Below, one piece after another: positions 36,507-44,895 of a DNA stretch of 64,000 nt. The position numbers and the translations under genes are program-made. The notes below the pieces were generated by a model. The model was not told where the DNA came from. It saw only the letters and a list, made by a program, of their open reading frames with translations, and did no database searches. Origin of the DNA: a candidate division LCP-89 bacterium. GTDB taxonomy: Bacteria > Electryoneota > B3-LCP. Location: assembly GCA_025774555.1 (NCBI GenBank), contig JALGVT010000020.1:1-64000 (forward strand). Reading direction: 5' to 3'. Every line of letters starts with the position of its first letter. Position 1 is the stretch's first letter.

Positions 36507-37385
36507 TTATGGAGGACTTAACTGTCTCACTATCCAGGGTGTAATTTCAGTGATTGCACCGGGAAGAGGTTCCTCTATGGGCTCTGAATTGCCAGTCCAT
36601 ATCAGCGGCACTGGATTTGTGGTATGTGTTCTCACGGTATTGTCTTCTATGTTACCATGATCCGATGTAATGATAACGTTCATCTCTTCCGAAGCGGCGA
36701 AATCCAACACAGTTCTGATGAAATTGCTGAGTTTTTCAATATGCAGCGATATTGCTTCTCTGTTACCTCTGTGGGCTATAACGTCCGTCAGGAAGTGTTC
36801 ATAAAGGGTAAAGTCGTGCTTCAATGCCAGTTTTACCAGCAGTTCACCAGCCTGTTGAGGTGTTAATAATGGAGCTTCATAGCCGTTTTTACGCAGTTCT
36901 TCGTTGGTGAAGTCATGGTAAAGCGCGTCTCCTGCCTCGATGTCGCTTATCGAACGAAACGGTTTGCCTGCTGCCTTGAAGGCGTGGCTGGTTACCGACA
37001 AACGGCTATGCGGTTCGATATCTTCCGGGTGACGGTAAGCGTTAGCAAATGCGGCGTTCAACCCTGCTGTTTGGAGCTGTACAAATATGCTCCTCTCCTG
37101 CAGAATTTCGATCAATGCTTTTGACGGGAATCCCTGCTTGTGTCTGCCGATGACCTGCGGCGCGTTTACGCCGGTCAAAAGAGCAGTCTGTCCGGTGGCG
37201 CTCTGCGGCAGACCGTCCACGCCGAGGCAGGCGTCACATGAAGTCCACTGTAAGCCGGGACGCTTTGACCCATCATTCCCACAGGGCCAGAGATCGGGGT
37301 GTGCGGTTAAGGGATTGGTGTTCGGATCGGGTTCTCCGATTCCCAGACCATCTATGAATATCAGTAGTATTTTTCGCAAGTTCAC
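36507..37385 (-). CDS. Alkaline-phosphatase-superfamily metalloenzyme (iPGM-like)
   Basis: A 292-residue soluble enzyme of the alkaline phosphatase/phosphoglycerate mutase superfamily. Metal and catalytic motifs are visible: LIFIDGLGIG at the N-terminus, SATGQTALLTG (nucleophile Ser/Thr region, as in phosphopentomutase and iPGM), DVIAHRG, and SDHGNIED near the C-terminus, with a final HTTNPVPLIW. It is much shorter than true iPGM (about 510 aa), lacking most of the inserted domain. It resembles stand-alone metalloenzyme-domain proteins of unknown substrate. The start is GTG. It heads a minus-strand operon with two GT39-TPR genes, which hints at a phosphorylated sugar or lipid substrate (inference). 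Confidence 0.75.
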   Translation of the reverse strand: MNLRKILLIFIDGLGIGEPDPNTNPLTAHPDLWPCGNDGSKRPGLQWTSCDACLGVDGLPQSATGQTALLTGVNAPQVIGRHKQGFPSKALIEILQERSIFVQLQTAGLNAAFANAYRHPEDIEPHSRLSVTSHAFKAAGKPFRSISDIEAGDALYHDFTNEELRKNGYEAPLLTPQQAGELLVKLALKHDFTLYEHFLTDVIAHRGNREAISLHIEKLSNFIRTVLDFAASEEMNVIITSDHGNIEDNTVRTHTTNPVPLIWTGNSEPIEEPLPGAITEITPWIVRQLSPP

Positions 37386-37446
37386 AGGGTTGATTCTACG
37401 CCTCGAGTTGATAATCAGTCATTTCTTGAATCGCAGCGAATTATTA

Positions 37447-37475
37447 AAGATACAAAATTTATTCGCCTGAAGCAA
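37447..37475 (-). promoter_or_regulatory. Promoter candidate for the metalloenzyme-GT39 operon
   Basis: On the minus strand: TTGCTT (37475-37470), 17 nt, TATCTT (37452-37447). The leader would be about 55 nt to the GTG at 37385. Confidence 0.4.
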
Positions 37476-37503
37476 CCTCTGATGTGATGCAAAAAAATGA
37501 ACT

Positions 37504-37532
37504 TGCATCTTCGCGTTATATTGCCTATATTA
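37504..37532 (+). promoter_or_regulatory. Promoter of the GT2/radical-SAM cluster
   Basis: TTGCAT (37504-37509), 17 nt, TATATT (37527-37532), with the ATG at 37555. It faces the metalloenzyme promoter, so the two operons diverge from a region of about 170 bp. Confidence 0.55.
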
Positions 37533-37554
37533 TGCTATATCCCTTACTTATCAG

Positions 37555-38679
37555 ATGATTGTGGACAACCTGATTCTCTATTTACAGTTTATCTGCCTGG
37601 GAACCGCCTGTTTGTTTTCAGGTTTCCTATATATTGGTTTAGGGCGCAGGGAGAAGTGCGGATCAGGAGAATTTGTTCCGGTTTCCGTGCTGGTTGCGGC
37701 GCGCAATGAGGAAGATGTAATCTTAAGGCTGCTGGAGAGCCTTAAAGCGCAGGATTACCCGCATGATCTAAGCCAATTCGTGATCATTGACGACGGATCT
37801 GCAGACCGAACCGCCAGTATAGTTACAGAGTTTTGCGAGTCAGATGGGCGTTTCAAACTGATCCAATTGGAAGATTCCCCCGAGAGGTCGATGGGTCCTA
37901 AGAAGCGCGCTCTGACAGAAGGATTGAAGACTGCAAAAGGCGATATCATAATCACGACCGATGCGGATTGCGTGGTAAAAGCGGGCTGGATCAGCGGCAT
38001 CGTTTCATGCTATGATGGTGATACAGCGGTCGTATGCGGTGTAGTTAAATACGAAAAGCAGAAGGGATTCTGGGCACGATTAGCCGCCTTTGAAGGGATT
38101 ATAGGCGCTATTTTAAATTGCGCGGTTATTAACATGGGCGGCGCGCTGAGCAGTTCGGGGGGAAATTTCTCTTATCGCAGAAGTGCATTTGATGATGCGG
38201 GGGGATTCGATACCGGCGGAAGTTCGCTGTCTGGAGATGACGACCTTTTACTGCAGAGAATTCATCGCAGCGGTGGAAAGCTACGATTCAACCTCAGCAG
38301 GGAGACAACCGTATTAACAGCAGGACCGACTGATTCCGCGAGTTACTGGAAGCGGAAACGGAGGCATCTCTCAGCGGGAAAACGGTATTCAGCGAAGTGG
38401 ATCGCCCTGGCTGCAATCATCTATCTGGGCTGTCTTTTGACCGTTTTTCAGGGTGGTATGTATCTGGCTTTCAGCGCTGCAGACCATCGTTTCCTATTTG
38501 GCTGGGGATTATTCAGCCTGCTGCTATTTGTCGCTTTCTTCCGAGGGACGCGGCGCTTAGGTGAAAACGGCTACTTGCTGTTCGGAGTCATTGGGGCGAT
38601 TATATTTCCTGTCGTTTTTATTTTGATACATATATTAACCTTGTTTCCATCGCCTGCCTGGAAGGGGCGGAGAACTTAA
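37555..38679 (+). CDS. Membrane-bound GT2 family glycosyltransferase
   Basis: A 374-residue GT-A glycosyltransferase of family 2. One N-terminal helix (about 7-29) is followed by the catalytic domain: VLVAARNEED, IIDDGSADRT (D79, D80), DxD motif TTDADC (D136, D138), and the acceptor-side acidic motif SGDDDLL near 225. Two or three C-terminal helices complete it. The usual QxxRW of processive GT2 enzymes is changed to KRKRRHLSAGK, so it is probably not a polymerase. It uses a nucleotide-sugar on the cytoplasmic face, likely acting on a lipid acceptor. It is first in a packed cluster and shares the DxD/GDDD pattern with the GT2 genes at 39726 and 42571. Confidence 0.85.
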   Translation: MIVDNLILYLQFICLGTACLFSGFLYIGLGRREKCGSGEFVPVSVLVAARNEEDVILRLLESLKAQDYPHDLSQFVIIDDGSADRTASIVTEFCESDGRFKLIQLEDSPERSMGPKKRALTEGLKTAKGDIIITTDADCVVKAGWISGIVSCYDGDTAVVCGVVKYEKQKGFWARLAAFEGIIGAILNCAVINMGGALSSSGGNFSYRRSAFDDAGGFDTGGSSLSGDDDLLLQRIHRSGGKLRFNLSRETTVLTAGPTDSASYWKRKRRHLSAGKRYSAKWIALAAIIYLGCLLTVFQGGMYLAFSAADHRFLFGWGLFSLLLFVAFFRGTRRLGENGYLLFGVIGAIIFPVVFILIHILTLFPSPAWKGRRT

Positions 38680-38698
38680 TAATTGACCAGTCCTGCAA

Positions 38699-39733
38699 AT
38701 GGATCCATTAGAAAAAACAGAGCCGGTCTCAATACTTGCAGACGCAGAGCGGAAAGAGAGGCGGGATCAGTCCGTTTCTAGCAGCATGCGTGCGCGTCTG
38801 TTCTTCTGGGGTAAGATTGTTCTTACTGTCGGTGTGCTTCTACTCCTTGTCGCCACGATTCATCCGCGTGAAATAGCTGGAGCATTTAGCGGAGCGCGTT
38901 TCTGGCTCGTGATAGTCAGCTTGATTCTGGTTATCCCCAATCTCGGTCTGCGAGCGATGAAGTGGGGCTATCTGCTGAGACAGGTCAAGCCCGAGGCGAC
39001 CGCCCGCGAGATCTGGGACAATCTCATGGTCGGTTTCACTTTTGCAGTGGTTACTCCAGGACAACTGGGAGAATTCGGGCGCGCTTTTTTTATCACCGGC
39101 AGACCTCGACTCGAATTGATCGGGCTGACATTTATTGATAAACTGTATAACCTGCTTCCGATTATCTTAGGCGGAGCGCTCGGACTGCTCTTTATACCAG
39201 GGCTGGTCTATGGCGGCAACAGTTATGTCTTTGTCTCCAGTTGTATTTTAGTGGGACTGCTGTGGGCAGTGATGGGTTTAATACTGGTTTCGCCGCGCTG
39301 GATCAGGGATCTGTTTTATGCCATCAATGTAATGCTACCTTACCGGGATAAGGTCAAGGTGTTTTTAAGTGGTCTTGATCCGATTCACCTCAGGCAATCG
39401 CTGGTATTGACTGCACTCGGTCTGGGACACTACTTCGTTTCCATCGTTCAATACTATCTGCTGGTACTCTCCTTTCAACGGATCGGGTTTTTCGAGGCTT
39501 ATTCCGCCGCATCATCGACGCTTTTCACTAAAGCAGCGCTGCCTATATCAATCGGCGGGCTGGGAGTGGGAGAAACCGCTTCAATCGGCTTTTTCAGGTT
39601 GTTCGGCGTCGGTAAGGCTGCCGCCTTCAACAGTTCGGTCATGCTCTTTTCCATGAACGTTTTAATGCCTGCGGTGCTCGGGTTCTTCATTCTCCTGAAG
39701 CTGCGTATTGTCCGGGAGAACGGCGATGCCTGA
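38699..39733 (+). CDS. UPF0104/lysylphosphatidylglycerol-synthase TM-domain flippase-like protein
   Basis: A 344-residue inner-membrane protein with about eight helices and a charged cytoplasmic N-terminus (1-33). The C-terminal GGLGVGETASIGFFRLFGV stretch is diagnostic of the LPG_synthase_TM (UPF0104, AglD_2) family. Stand-alone members are thought to flip lipids or lipid-linked glycans, and one (HpnL) sits in hopanoid clusters. It starts 19 nt after the first GT2 and overlaps the second by 8 nt, which fits a role in moving the product of those enzymes across the membrane. Confidence 0.82.
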   Translation: MDPLEKTEPVSILADAERKERRDQSVSSSMRARLFFWGKIVLTVGVLLLLVATIHPREIAGAFSGARFWLVIVSLILVIPNLGLRAMKWGYLLRQVKPEATAREIWDNLMVGFTFAVVTPGQLGEFGRAFFITGRPRLELIGLTFIDKLYNLLPIILGGALGLLFIPGLVYGGNSYVFVSSCILVGLLWAVMGLILVSPRWIRDLFYAINVMLPYRDKVKVFLSGLDPIHLRQSLVLTALGLGHYFVSIVQYYLLVLSFQRIGFFEAYSAASSTLFTKAALPISIGGLGVGETASIGFFRLFGVGKAAAFNSSVMLFSMNVLMPAVLGFFILLKLRIVRENGDA

Positions 39734-40922
39734 TTTTCCCTGGGAGCCTTTCTGGACCTTACTGCTACTGTTTTCCGGGTCGGCGTACCTGTTTACGTTA
39801 AACAGGATCGTCAGGGGACTTGTAAATCTTCCGCTGGCAAATGCTCAACGACAAGCCCAGGAATGGCAGCCGAAAGTCAGCGTAATTATCCCCTGCCGCG
39901 ATGAAGCGGAGCATATCGGGCTGGCGCTGGACGATCTGGGCAAACAGGATTATCCAGCAGAGTTAATCCAGATCATCGTTGTAGATGACCGCTCAGCGGA
40001 CGGCACCGGCGATGAAGCTCGAAGCAGGAAGGAAAAACTCCCTAATCTCACGGTGGTCACAGTTGACTTCTGTCCGGAGGATGTTTCGCCAAAGAAACAC
40101 GCTATTCTGCAGGGACTGGCGAAAGCTGACGGAGAGATCATCATCACCACTGACGGCGACTGCCGCTTCAAACCGGGATGGATCAAGGAGATGATCGCCT
40201 GCTTTGCGCCGGACGTTGGAGTAGTCGCCGGATTGACGGTCTTCGACCGGAACATAGAAGAGCCGCACTGGCAGAAAATACAGCAGACCGATTATCTATC
40301 GCATTCCTTCTTCGCCGCCGGAGCTATCGGTTCGGGGATGGCGTTCAACTGCAACGGCAGCAATCTGGCTCTGCGCAGAGAAACCTTCGAAGAGAGCGGC
40401 GGGTACGACCAGTTCAGCCAGGTGGTTACCGGTGATGACACTCTGTTGATACAGCGGATCAAACAGAACGGGAAATGGCGGATACATTTCTGTACGTATC
40501 CTGAAACCATCGTTCGTTCCCGCCCCGAGGAAACTCCTGCTCAGGTTTTCAATCAGCGGCTTCGATGGGGATCGGGCGGGCTTTCTTACAGTCCGACTGC
40601 ATTAGCGCTTGGATTGACGACTTTTGTTTTTTTCTTGAGTCTGTTTCTTTCGCCTCTCTTCTGGCTGGGAGGTTTAGTATCAGCCAACTGGATGCTCTTC
40701 TTTGTTTTAAAAGCGGCGCAAGAAGTGAGGGTAATGAAACGGGGCTGGCAAATCTTCGGTATAACAGAGAACTGGCAAATTTTCTCTATCCTGGAACTGC
40801 TTCACATACCTGCGACCTTGATTTTTGCCATCGGCGGACATCTATGGGGATTCCGATGGAAGGGGCAGAAATTCAATCGAACCCGGAAACATATAAACCT
40901 ATCTGAAACAATCACTAAATGA
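39726..40922 (+). CDS. Membrane-bound GT2 family glycosyltransferase
   Basis: A 398-residue GT2 enzyme with an N-terminal helix, a catalytic domain (SVIIPCRDEAEHI; VVDDRSADGTG; DxD in TTDGDC; TGDDTLL) and an intact QRLRW motif, followed by C-terminal helices. QxxRW is typical of processive or polyprenyl-linked GT2 transferases. The ORF track starts at a TTG (39708), but GGGAG seven bases before the ATG at 39726 decides for the ATG. It overlaps the flippase-like gene by 8 nt and the next gene by ATGA, so translation is probably coupled. Confidence 0.85.
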   Translation: MPDFPWEPFWTLLLLFSGSAYLFTLNRIVRGLVNLPLANAQRQAQEWQPKVSVIIPCRDEAEHIGLALDDLGKQDYPAELIQIIVVDDRSADGTGDEARSRKEKLPNLTVVTVDFCPEDVSPKKHAILQGLAKADGEIIITTDGDCRFKPGWIKEMIACFAPDVGVVAGLTVFDRNIEEPHWQKIQQTDYLSHSFFAAGAIGSGMAFNCNGSNLALRRETFEESGGYDQFSQVVTGDDTLLIQRIKQNGKWRIHFCTYPETIVRSRPEETPAQVFNQRLRWGSGGLSYSPTALALGLTTFVFFLSLFLSPLFWLGGLVSANWMLFFVLKAAQEVRVMKRGWQIFGITENWQIFSILELLHIPATLIFAIGGHLWGFRWKGQKFNRTRKHINLSETITK

Positions 40923-41962
40923 TCAGATTACTGCCACCGTCTAAGATGTGGCGGGTTGCCCGCTACCTTTACCAGAATCGCCGCATGGGAGCTGGAGTTT
41001 ATCCTTTTTACGCTTCTCTGAAAGTAACCGATCTGTGTGGTTTCCGCTGTTCATTCTGCAACGTCTGGAAGAATCCGGCAAAGGATATGGACACGGAAGA
41101 CGTTAAGAAGGCGCTGCGCAATCTGGGGCAGTCATCGGTCGTACTGACTTCGATAGAGGGCGGTGAGCCGCTCCTGCGCAAGGATATAGAGGAGATATTA
41201 AGAGCCGCTCATGAACAGCCGTTCTACCTGCTCTTCACCACCAGCGTCAAGAATATTCTGGATTTTCCACTGGATAAATACAGCCAGTGGATCGATCTGT
41301 TTCACATCTCAATCGACGAAGGGCATGATAATCTTGAACTTTTCGACGCGCTTCCTGAACTGATAAATTACCCCTGGATTCTCTGCGTGCAAACCGTGGT
41401 CAGGGACTGCGATCTGGAAGCTCTGCCCGAAAAAGTGCGTCGCTGTGCAACGTGTGGCGCGAAAATCCTGATCATGCCCGCTGTGGAATTAGACGATGCT
41501 GAACATAGTTATCCCGATCCCGCGCAGTTCAGGTCAGAAGTCATGGAACTGAAGCGCACCTACCCCAATACTGTCCTGACGCCGCGCCGCTATCTCGATG
41601 CCATCAACGGTGAATCGGGTTGTTCTGCCGCTTCGATCATCATCGACAGCGACGGCGGACTCTTCTATCCCTGCCGCACGTTGATCGATAAACCGGTCAA
41701 CCTGACAGAAACGTCGCTGATCGAATACCTCGAAAGTGATGACGCTAAGGAACGCCGTAAAGCGATGAAAAACTGCGACCGGAATTGCGGCTGGTACCAG
41801 TATTTCGCCATTGATTTCTTCACCGCCCCGGGTGAAGTTTTAGATTCCCTGCGACCCTACTGGGCTGACCTGTTAGGGCTAAGATCAAAAAATCCACCGG
41901 ACAAGAACCGATATGCTCCCCTGGAAATATCCCGGATTTCTGACCAGGATTCTGCTGCCTGA
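40919..41962 (+). CDS. Radical SAM protein with C-terminal cysteine cluster
   Basis: A 347-residue radical SAM enzyme. The 4Fe-4S-binding CxxxCxxC is at C40, C44, C47 (LCGFRCSFC), and GGEP, for SAM binding, follows near 82. C-terminal cysteines (SGCSAASI, FYPCRT, CDRNCGW) suggest a SPASM- or twitch-like auxiliary cluster. The N-terminal MWRVARYLYQNRRMG helix resembles the membrane-associated start of HpnH-type enzymes, but I do not see a clear hopanoid-type C-terminal domain. It is paralogous to the radical SAM gene at 43927 (shared IDLFHISID). ATG overlaps the preceding stop by 4 nt, and its 3' end overlaps the deacetylase gene by 50 nt. Substrate unknown. Confidence 0.8.
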   Translation: MIRLLPPSKMWRVARYLYQNRRMGAGVYPFYASLKVTDLCGFRCSFCNVWKNPAKDMDTEDVKKALRNLGQSSVVLTSIEGGEPLLRKDIEEILRAAHEQPFYLLFTTSVKNILDFPLDKYSQWIDLFHISIDEGHDNLELFDALPELINYPWILCVQTVVRDCDLEALPEKVRRCATCGAKILIMPAVELDDAEHSYPDPAQFRSEVMELKRTYPNTVLTPRRYLDAINGESGCSAASIIIDSDGGLFYPCRTLIDKPVNLTETSLIEYLESDDAKERRKAMKNCDRNCGWYQYFAIDFFTAPGEVLDSLRPYWADLLGLRSKNPPDKNRYAPLEISRISDQDSAA

Positions 41963-42578
41963 AGCTGTTTTTCGGGCTGATCCTGAGGATAATCGCATTT
42001 ATCTGACCTACGATGATGGTCCCGATCCTGAAGTGACGCCGGAACTGCTGGATATTCTGGCGCAGCGGGATGCGAGGGCTGTTTTTTTTGTGGTGGCAGA
42101 TAATGGTGATTGGTGGAGGGATATGATCGCTGAGATTGCCAGTAAAGGTCATCGTATAGCTCTGCACGGGCTGCAGCATAAATCGAAATACCTGAAATCC
42201 AACGCGGCGCTTTATAAGGAACTCCTCGAACTTGCGTCGAAGATCACAGGTTCCGGTGGAGTTCCCGCTTCTGCCTATCGCCCACCTTTTGGACATATCC
42301 GCCCGGACACCGTTTATTTTTTGAAGCGGAAAGGAATTCAGACTGTTCTCTGGTCTATCATTCCCGGCGATTTTCGCCGCATGAAAACGGGCGAACTCTA
42401 CCGGCGCGCCATGCGCAGTCTCCGCCCCGGAGATATCCTCGCGCTGCACGACGGGACGCGCCTTCGACCCGCGCCGACCTTGGAATTGACTAAAAGACTG
42501 CTGGATGAATTCCAACGCCTCAACTGGCGCTGCGAATGCCTGGATCTGCCGGAATTAAACCTGGTGGATCATGGATAA
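41913..42578 (+). CDS. NodB-type polysaccharide deacetylase
   Basis: A 221-residue carbohydrate esterase 4 protein. The metal-binding triad is present: D34-D35 (TYDDGPD), H85 and H89 (HGLQH). RPPFG (R123) and the catalytic His in LHDG (H179) complete the site. There is no signal peptide, so it probably acts in the cytoplasm on a sugar intermediate such as an N-acetylhexosaminyl lipid. Other CE4 proteins are exported. The ATG lies 50 nt inside the radical SAM gene; that long overlap is unusual, but the TYDDGPD domain starts only about 30 residues later and no better start is seen. It overlaps the next GT2 gene by 8 nt. Confidence 0.85.
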   Translation: MLPWKYPGFLTRILLPEAVFRADPEDNRIYLTYDDGPDPEVTPELLDILAQRDARAVFFVVADNGDWWRDMIAEIASKGHRIALHGLQHKSKYLKSNAALYKELLELASKITGSGGVPASAYRPPFGHIRPDTVYFLKRKGIQTVLWSIIPGDFRRMKTGELYRRAMRSLRPGDILALHDGTRLRPAPTLELTKRLLDEFQRLNWRCECLDLPELNLVDHG

Positions 42579-43659
42579 TCTTATCTTTATAATCGGCGCG
42601 CTTTACACAGGTGTCGCGCTTTTCCTCTGGATTGGTTTAAACCGGAAGTATTCAGGAGAGCAGAAACAACCGGTCGAAAACGCTTCGTTGATCATCTGCG
42701 CGCGCGATGAAGAGAAGAATCTTCCTGATTGTCTGGCATACATCGAAGAGCAGACCATAGATCCCGAACGATTTGAGATTATTCTGGTGGATGACGCATC
42801 GCAGGATAGCACCGCAGAATTGATGGAAAAATTCGCCGAAGAGAGCCGCTATCCGGTGCAGGTTTTACGGCTGCCACCCGCAGAACCGGGGGAACCGTCA
42901 GGTAAATGGCGTCCCCTTAAAGAGGGGATTAAACTTGCGAAAAATGACGCTTTCCTGATGACGGACGCGGATGCTCTGCTGTCGCCTTCGTGGGCAGAAG
43001 TGCATCTGCAAGCGCTGGCAGACAGTGACACTGCCGCTGGTTTCGTCCTGATTACGGGAAACGCTTTGTGGAGTCAGGTGCAGCGTTTGGATTGGCTGTT
43101 CATACTGGGATCGGGCAGCGCTATGGCGAAATGGGGCAGACCGCAGTCCGCGTTGGGAAAGAACATGTCCATCCGCCGTTCAACGTATGAAGAAATCGGC
43201 GGATACGACGCGATTGGATTTTCACTGACTGAAGACCTGGCGCTGGTGCAGGCTGTCGCCAAGCAGGGAGGACGGCAATCTTATCCTTGTTCACCTGAGA
43301 TGACGGCAGCGACCACAGCAACGCCAAGCTGGGGTGAATTTATACAACAGCGAAAGCGGTGGGCAAGCGGATTGCTACATCTCGGCTTTATAGGCAAGGC
43401 GCTTATAGCGCTGATGGCGCTCAGAAACTTAGCGATTATTTACTGCTTTTTTGCGAGCTTATCAAGCTTTTTTTGGATCTGGGTAATTACCGCCGCCGCC
43501 AATCATCTGATTCTTCAAAGAATCGCTTCAAAGCTCGATAGTCCCTTCAGCCTTAAATCTTTTATCCTCTGGGAATGTTTCCAAACGTGGACGTCTCCGG
43601 TGCAGGTATTGCAGATGCTTGCCAGCAGGGGAGTGGAATGGAAGGGGAGGAAACACTAA
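42571..43659 (+). CDS. Membrane-bound GT2 family glycosyltransferase
   Basis: A 362-residue GT2 enzyme: N-terminal helix (about 3-20), catalytic domain with ICARDEEKNLPDCL, LVDDASQDS, DxD motif MTDADALL, acidic LTEDLAL, and QQRKRW, then C-terminal helices. It is the third GT2 of the cluster and overlaps the deacetylase gene by 8 nt. An acceptor such as a polyprenyl or diacylglycerol carrier is likely but not shown. The LTED motif differs from the GDD motif in its two neighbours, which suggests a different sugar or acceptor. Confidence 0.85.
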   Translation: MDNLIFIIGALYTGVALFLWIGLNRKYSGEQKQPVENASLIICARDEEKNLPDCLAYIEEQTIDPERFEIILVDDASQDSTAELMEKFAEESRYPVQVLRLPPAEPGEPSGKWRPLKEGIKLAKNDAFLMTDADALLSPSWAEVHLQALADSDTAAGFVLITGNALWSQVQRLDWLFILGSGSAMAKWGRPQSALGKNMSIRRSTYEEIGGYDAIGFSLTEDLALVQAVAKQGGRQSYPCSPEMTAATTATPSWGEFIQQRKRWASGLLHLGFIGKALIALMALRNLAIIYCFFASLSSFFWIWVITAAANHLILQRIASKLDSPFSLKSFILWECFQTWTSPVQVLQMLASRGVEWKGRKH

Positions 43660-43714
43660 GAAGGGAAAGTAATTATCACTGTGAAGTATAATAACAAAAC
43701 CTGACAAAACGCTT

Positions 43715-43754
43715 CACCTGACCGCTATTCCGCTGCGCCTCAAAGCGGCAGGTG
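43715..43754. repeat. Imperfect inverted repeat in the gap after the third GT2
   Basis: CACCTG-A-CCGCT and AGCGG-CAGGTG pair over 11 bp with a single bulged A and a loop of about 17 nt. It splits the cluster into GT2-to-GT2 and radical SAM-PHP parts. The surrounding 267 bp contain only a 29-codon hydrophobic ORF (43783-43872) that I do not trust. It may be a processing or dispersed repeat element. Confidence 0.45.
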
Positions 43755-43926
43755 AGCTTGATCGTCAGGCAAAGGATAAAATATGAGTAAAATTATTGTA
43801 CTTCTTCTTGTACTTTCAGATTTACTTTTTACAGAAGTCATTTATGTCCCGCAAATATCAGACACTTACTAAAAGTAAAATAAAATAGTAACCCAGAATA
43901 TTTATCCTTTATCCTTTTATTGAATT

Positions 43927-44895
43927 ATGCTTCTCGTCTGTAATTACTACTTAACTCTGCGGTGCAACGCACGCTGTACCTTCTGTGATCTGTGGGAGAA
44001 GGCTGACGCGCCGTTAGCGGATACCGAGACCGTTCTGCAGAACATTCGGCAGATCCGCGCGGCGGGAGTGCGCATCATTGATTTCACCGGCGGTGAACCG
44101 TTGCTGCATCCGGATCTGCCGCTATTCCTGGCAGAAGCGAAGCGCCGTCGGTTGAAAACAACCGTGACGACAAACGGAATGCTCTACCCGAAACGCGCCG
44201 AGAAACTGCGCGGATTGATTGATCTGTTTCACATATCCATAGATGGAGCTTCGTCGGAGACTCACAACCGTCTGCGAGGCATTGATTGCTACGATAAAGC
44301 GATAGAATCCATTGAATTAGCGGTTTCGCTGGGCGAACAACCCGATCTGCTCTTTACGGCGAATGCCGATAATTACCTTGACGTGACGCCGCTTGCTGAA
44401 TATGCTCGGAAGTCAGGATTGGTACTGATTGTCAATCCGGTTTTTGAAGCATGCGGCGGCAAGGGACTTCTGAATCGAGAGCAGTTATTGGAATTGGAGG
44501 GTCTCTGCCGCAAACCGAATGTTTATCTGAACGGCGGAGTATTCAGCATTATGAAAGACGGCGGCGTTGACACCGATAATCCCCGCTGCCGCGCAGTTTC
44601 TTCGACAGTTGTTATTTCGCCGGAAAACGAACTGTTGCTGCCCTGTTTTCACCAGATGAATTCGTCCGTTCCCATCAATGGGGATCTCAAGAGAACGTTG
44701 AACAGCGCTGAGCGTCGTGAAGCGCTCGCTAAACAGGGACGGTATCCTTTCTGTCAGGGCTGCACCATCAACTGCTACTTAGCTCCTTCATTGCCGTATC
44801 GCATGGATCGCTATTTTGCCGCTTTTCTTCCCTGGGCGGCGAAATACCTGTATTACCGGTATCTTTTCAAGATAAAGCATTCAAGGACTACCTGA
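43927..44895 (+). CDS. Radical SAM protein with C-terminal cysteine cluster, second
   Basis: A 322-residue radical SAM enzyme. CxxxCxxC is at C13, C17, C20 (RCNARCTFC), and TGGEP follows near 57. A C-terminal group of cysteines (PRCRAVSS, LLPCFHQ, FCQGCTINC) is SPASM-like. The end is basic and amphipathic (YYRYLFKIKH). It shares LIDLFHISID with the radical SAM protein at 40919, so the pair arose by duplication. There is no clear ribosome-binding site before the ATG. The stop overlaps the PHP gene by 1 nt (TGATG), so those two are translationally coupled. The reaction is unknown. Confidence 0.8.
   Translation: MLLVCNYYLTLRCNARCTFCDLWEKADAPLADTETVLQNIRQIRAAGVRIIDFTGGEPLLHPDLPLFLAEAKRRRLKTTVTTNGMLYPKRAEKLRGLIDLFHISIDGASSETHNRLRGIDCYDKAIESIELAVSLGEQPDLLFTANADNYLDVTPLAEYARKSGLVLIVNPVFEACGGKGLLNREQLLELEGLCRKPNVYLNGGVFSIMKDGGVDTDNPRCRAVSSTVVISPENELLLPCFHQMNSSVPINGDLKRTLNSAERREALAKQGRYPFCQGCTINCYLAPSLPYRMDRYFAAFLPWAAKYLYYRYLFKIKHSRTT

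Noticed and set aside
36507-37385. Full-length cofactor-independent phosphoglycerate mutase
   Set aside because: It shares metal motifs but is about 290 residues instead of about 510, so it is called only as a superfamily member.
43783-43872. 29-codon hydrophobic ORF before the second radical SAM gene
   Set aside because: It has a weak AAGGA site, but is very short and AT-rich, and the peptide has no features beyond hydrophobicity. Not enough to call a gene.
37555-44895. Hopanoid biosynthesis cluster
   Set aside because: The GT2, UPF0104, radical SAM and deacetylase mix recalls hpnH/I/K/L, but there is no squalene-hopene cyclase, the deacetylase is NodB/CE4-type with TYDDGPD, and the radical SAM proteins have C-terminal Cys clusters. 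Kept only as a comparison.
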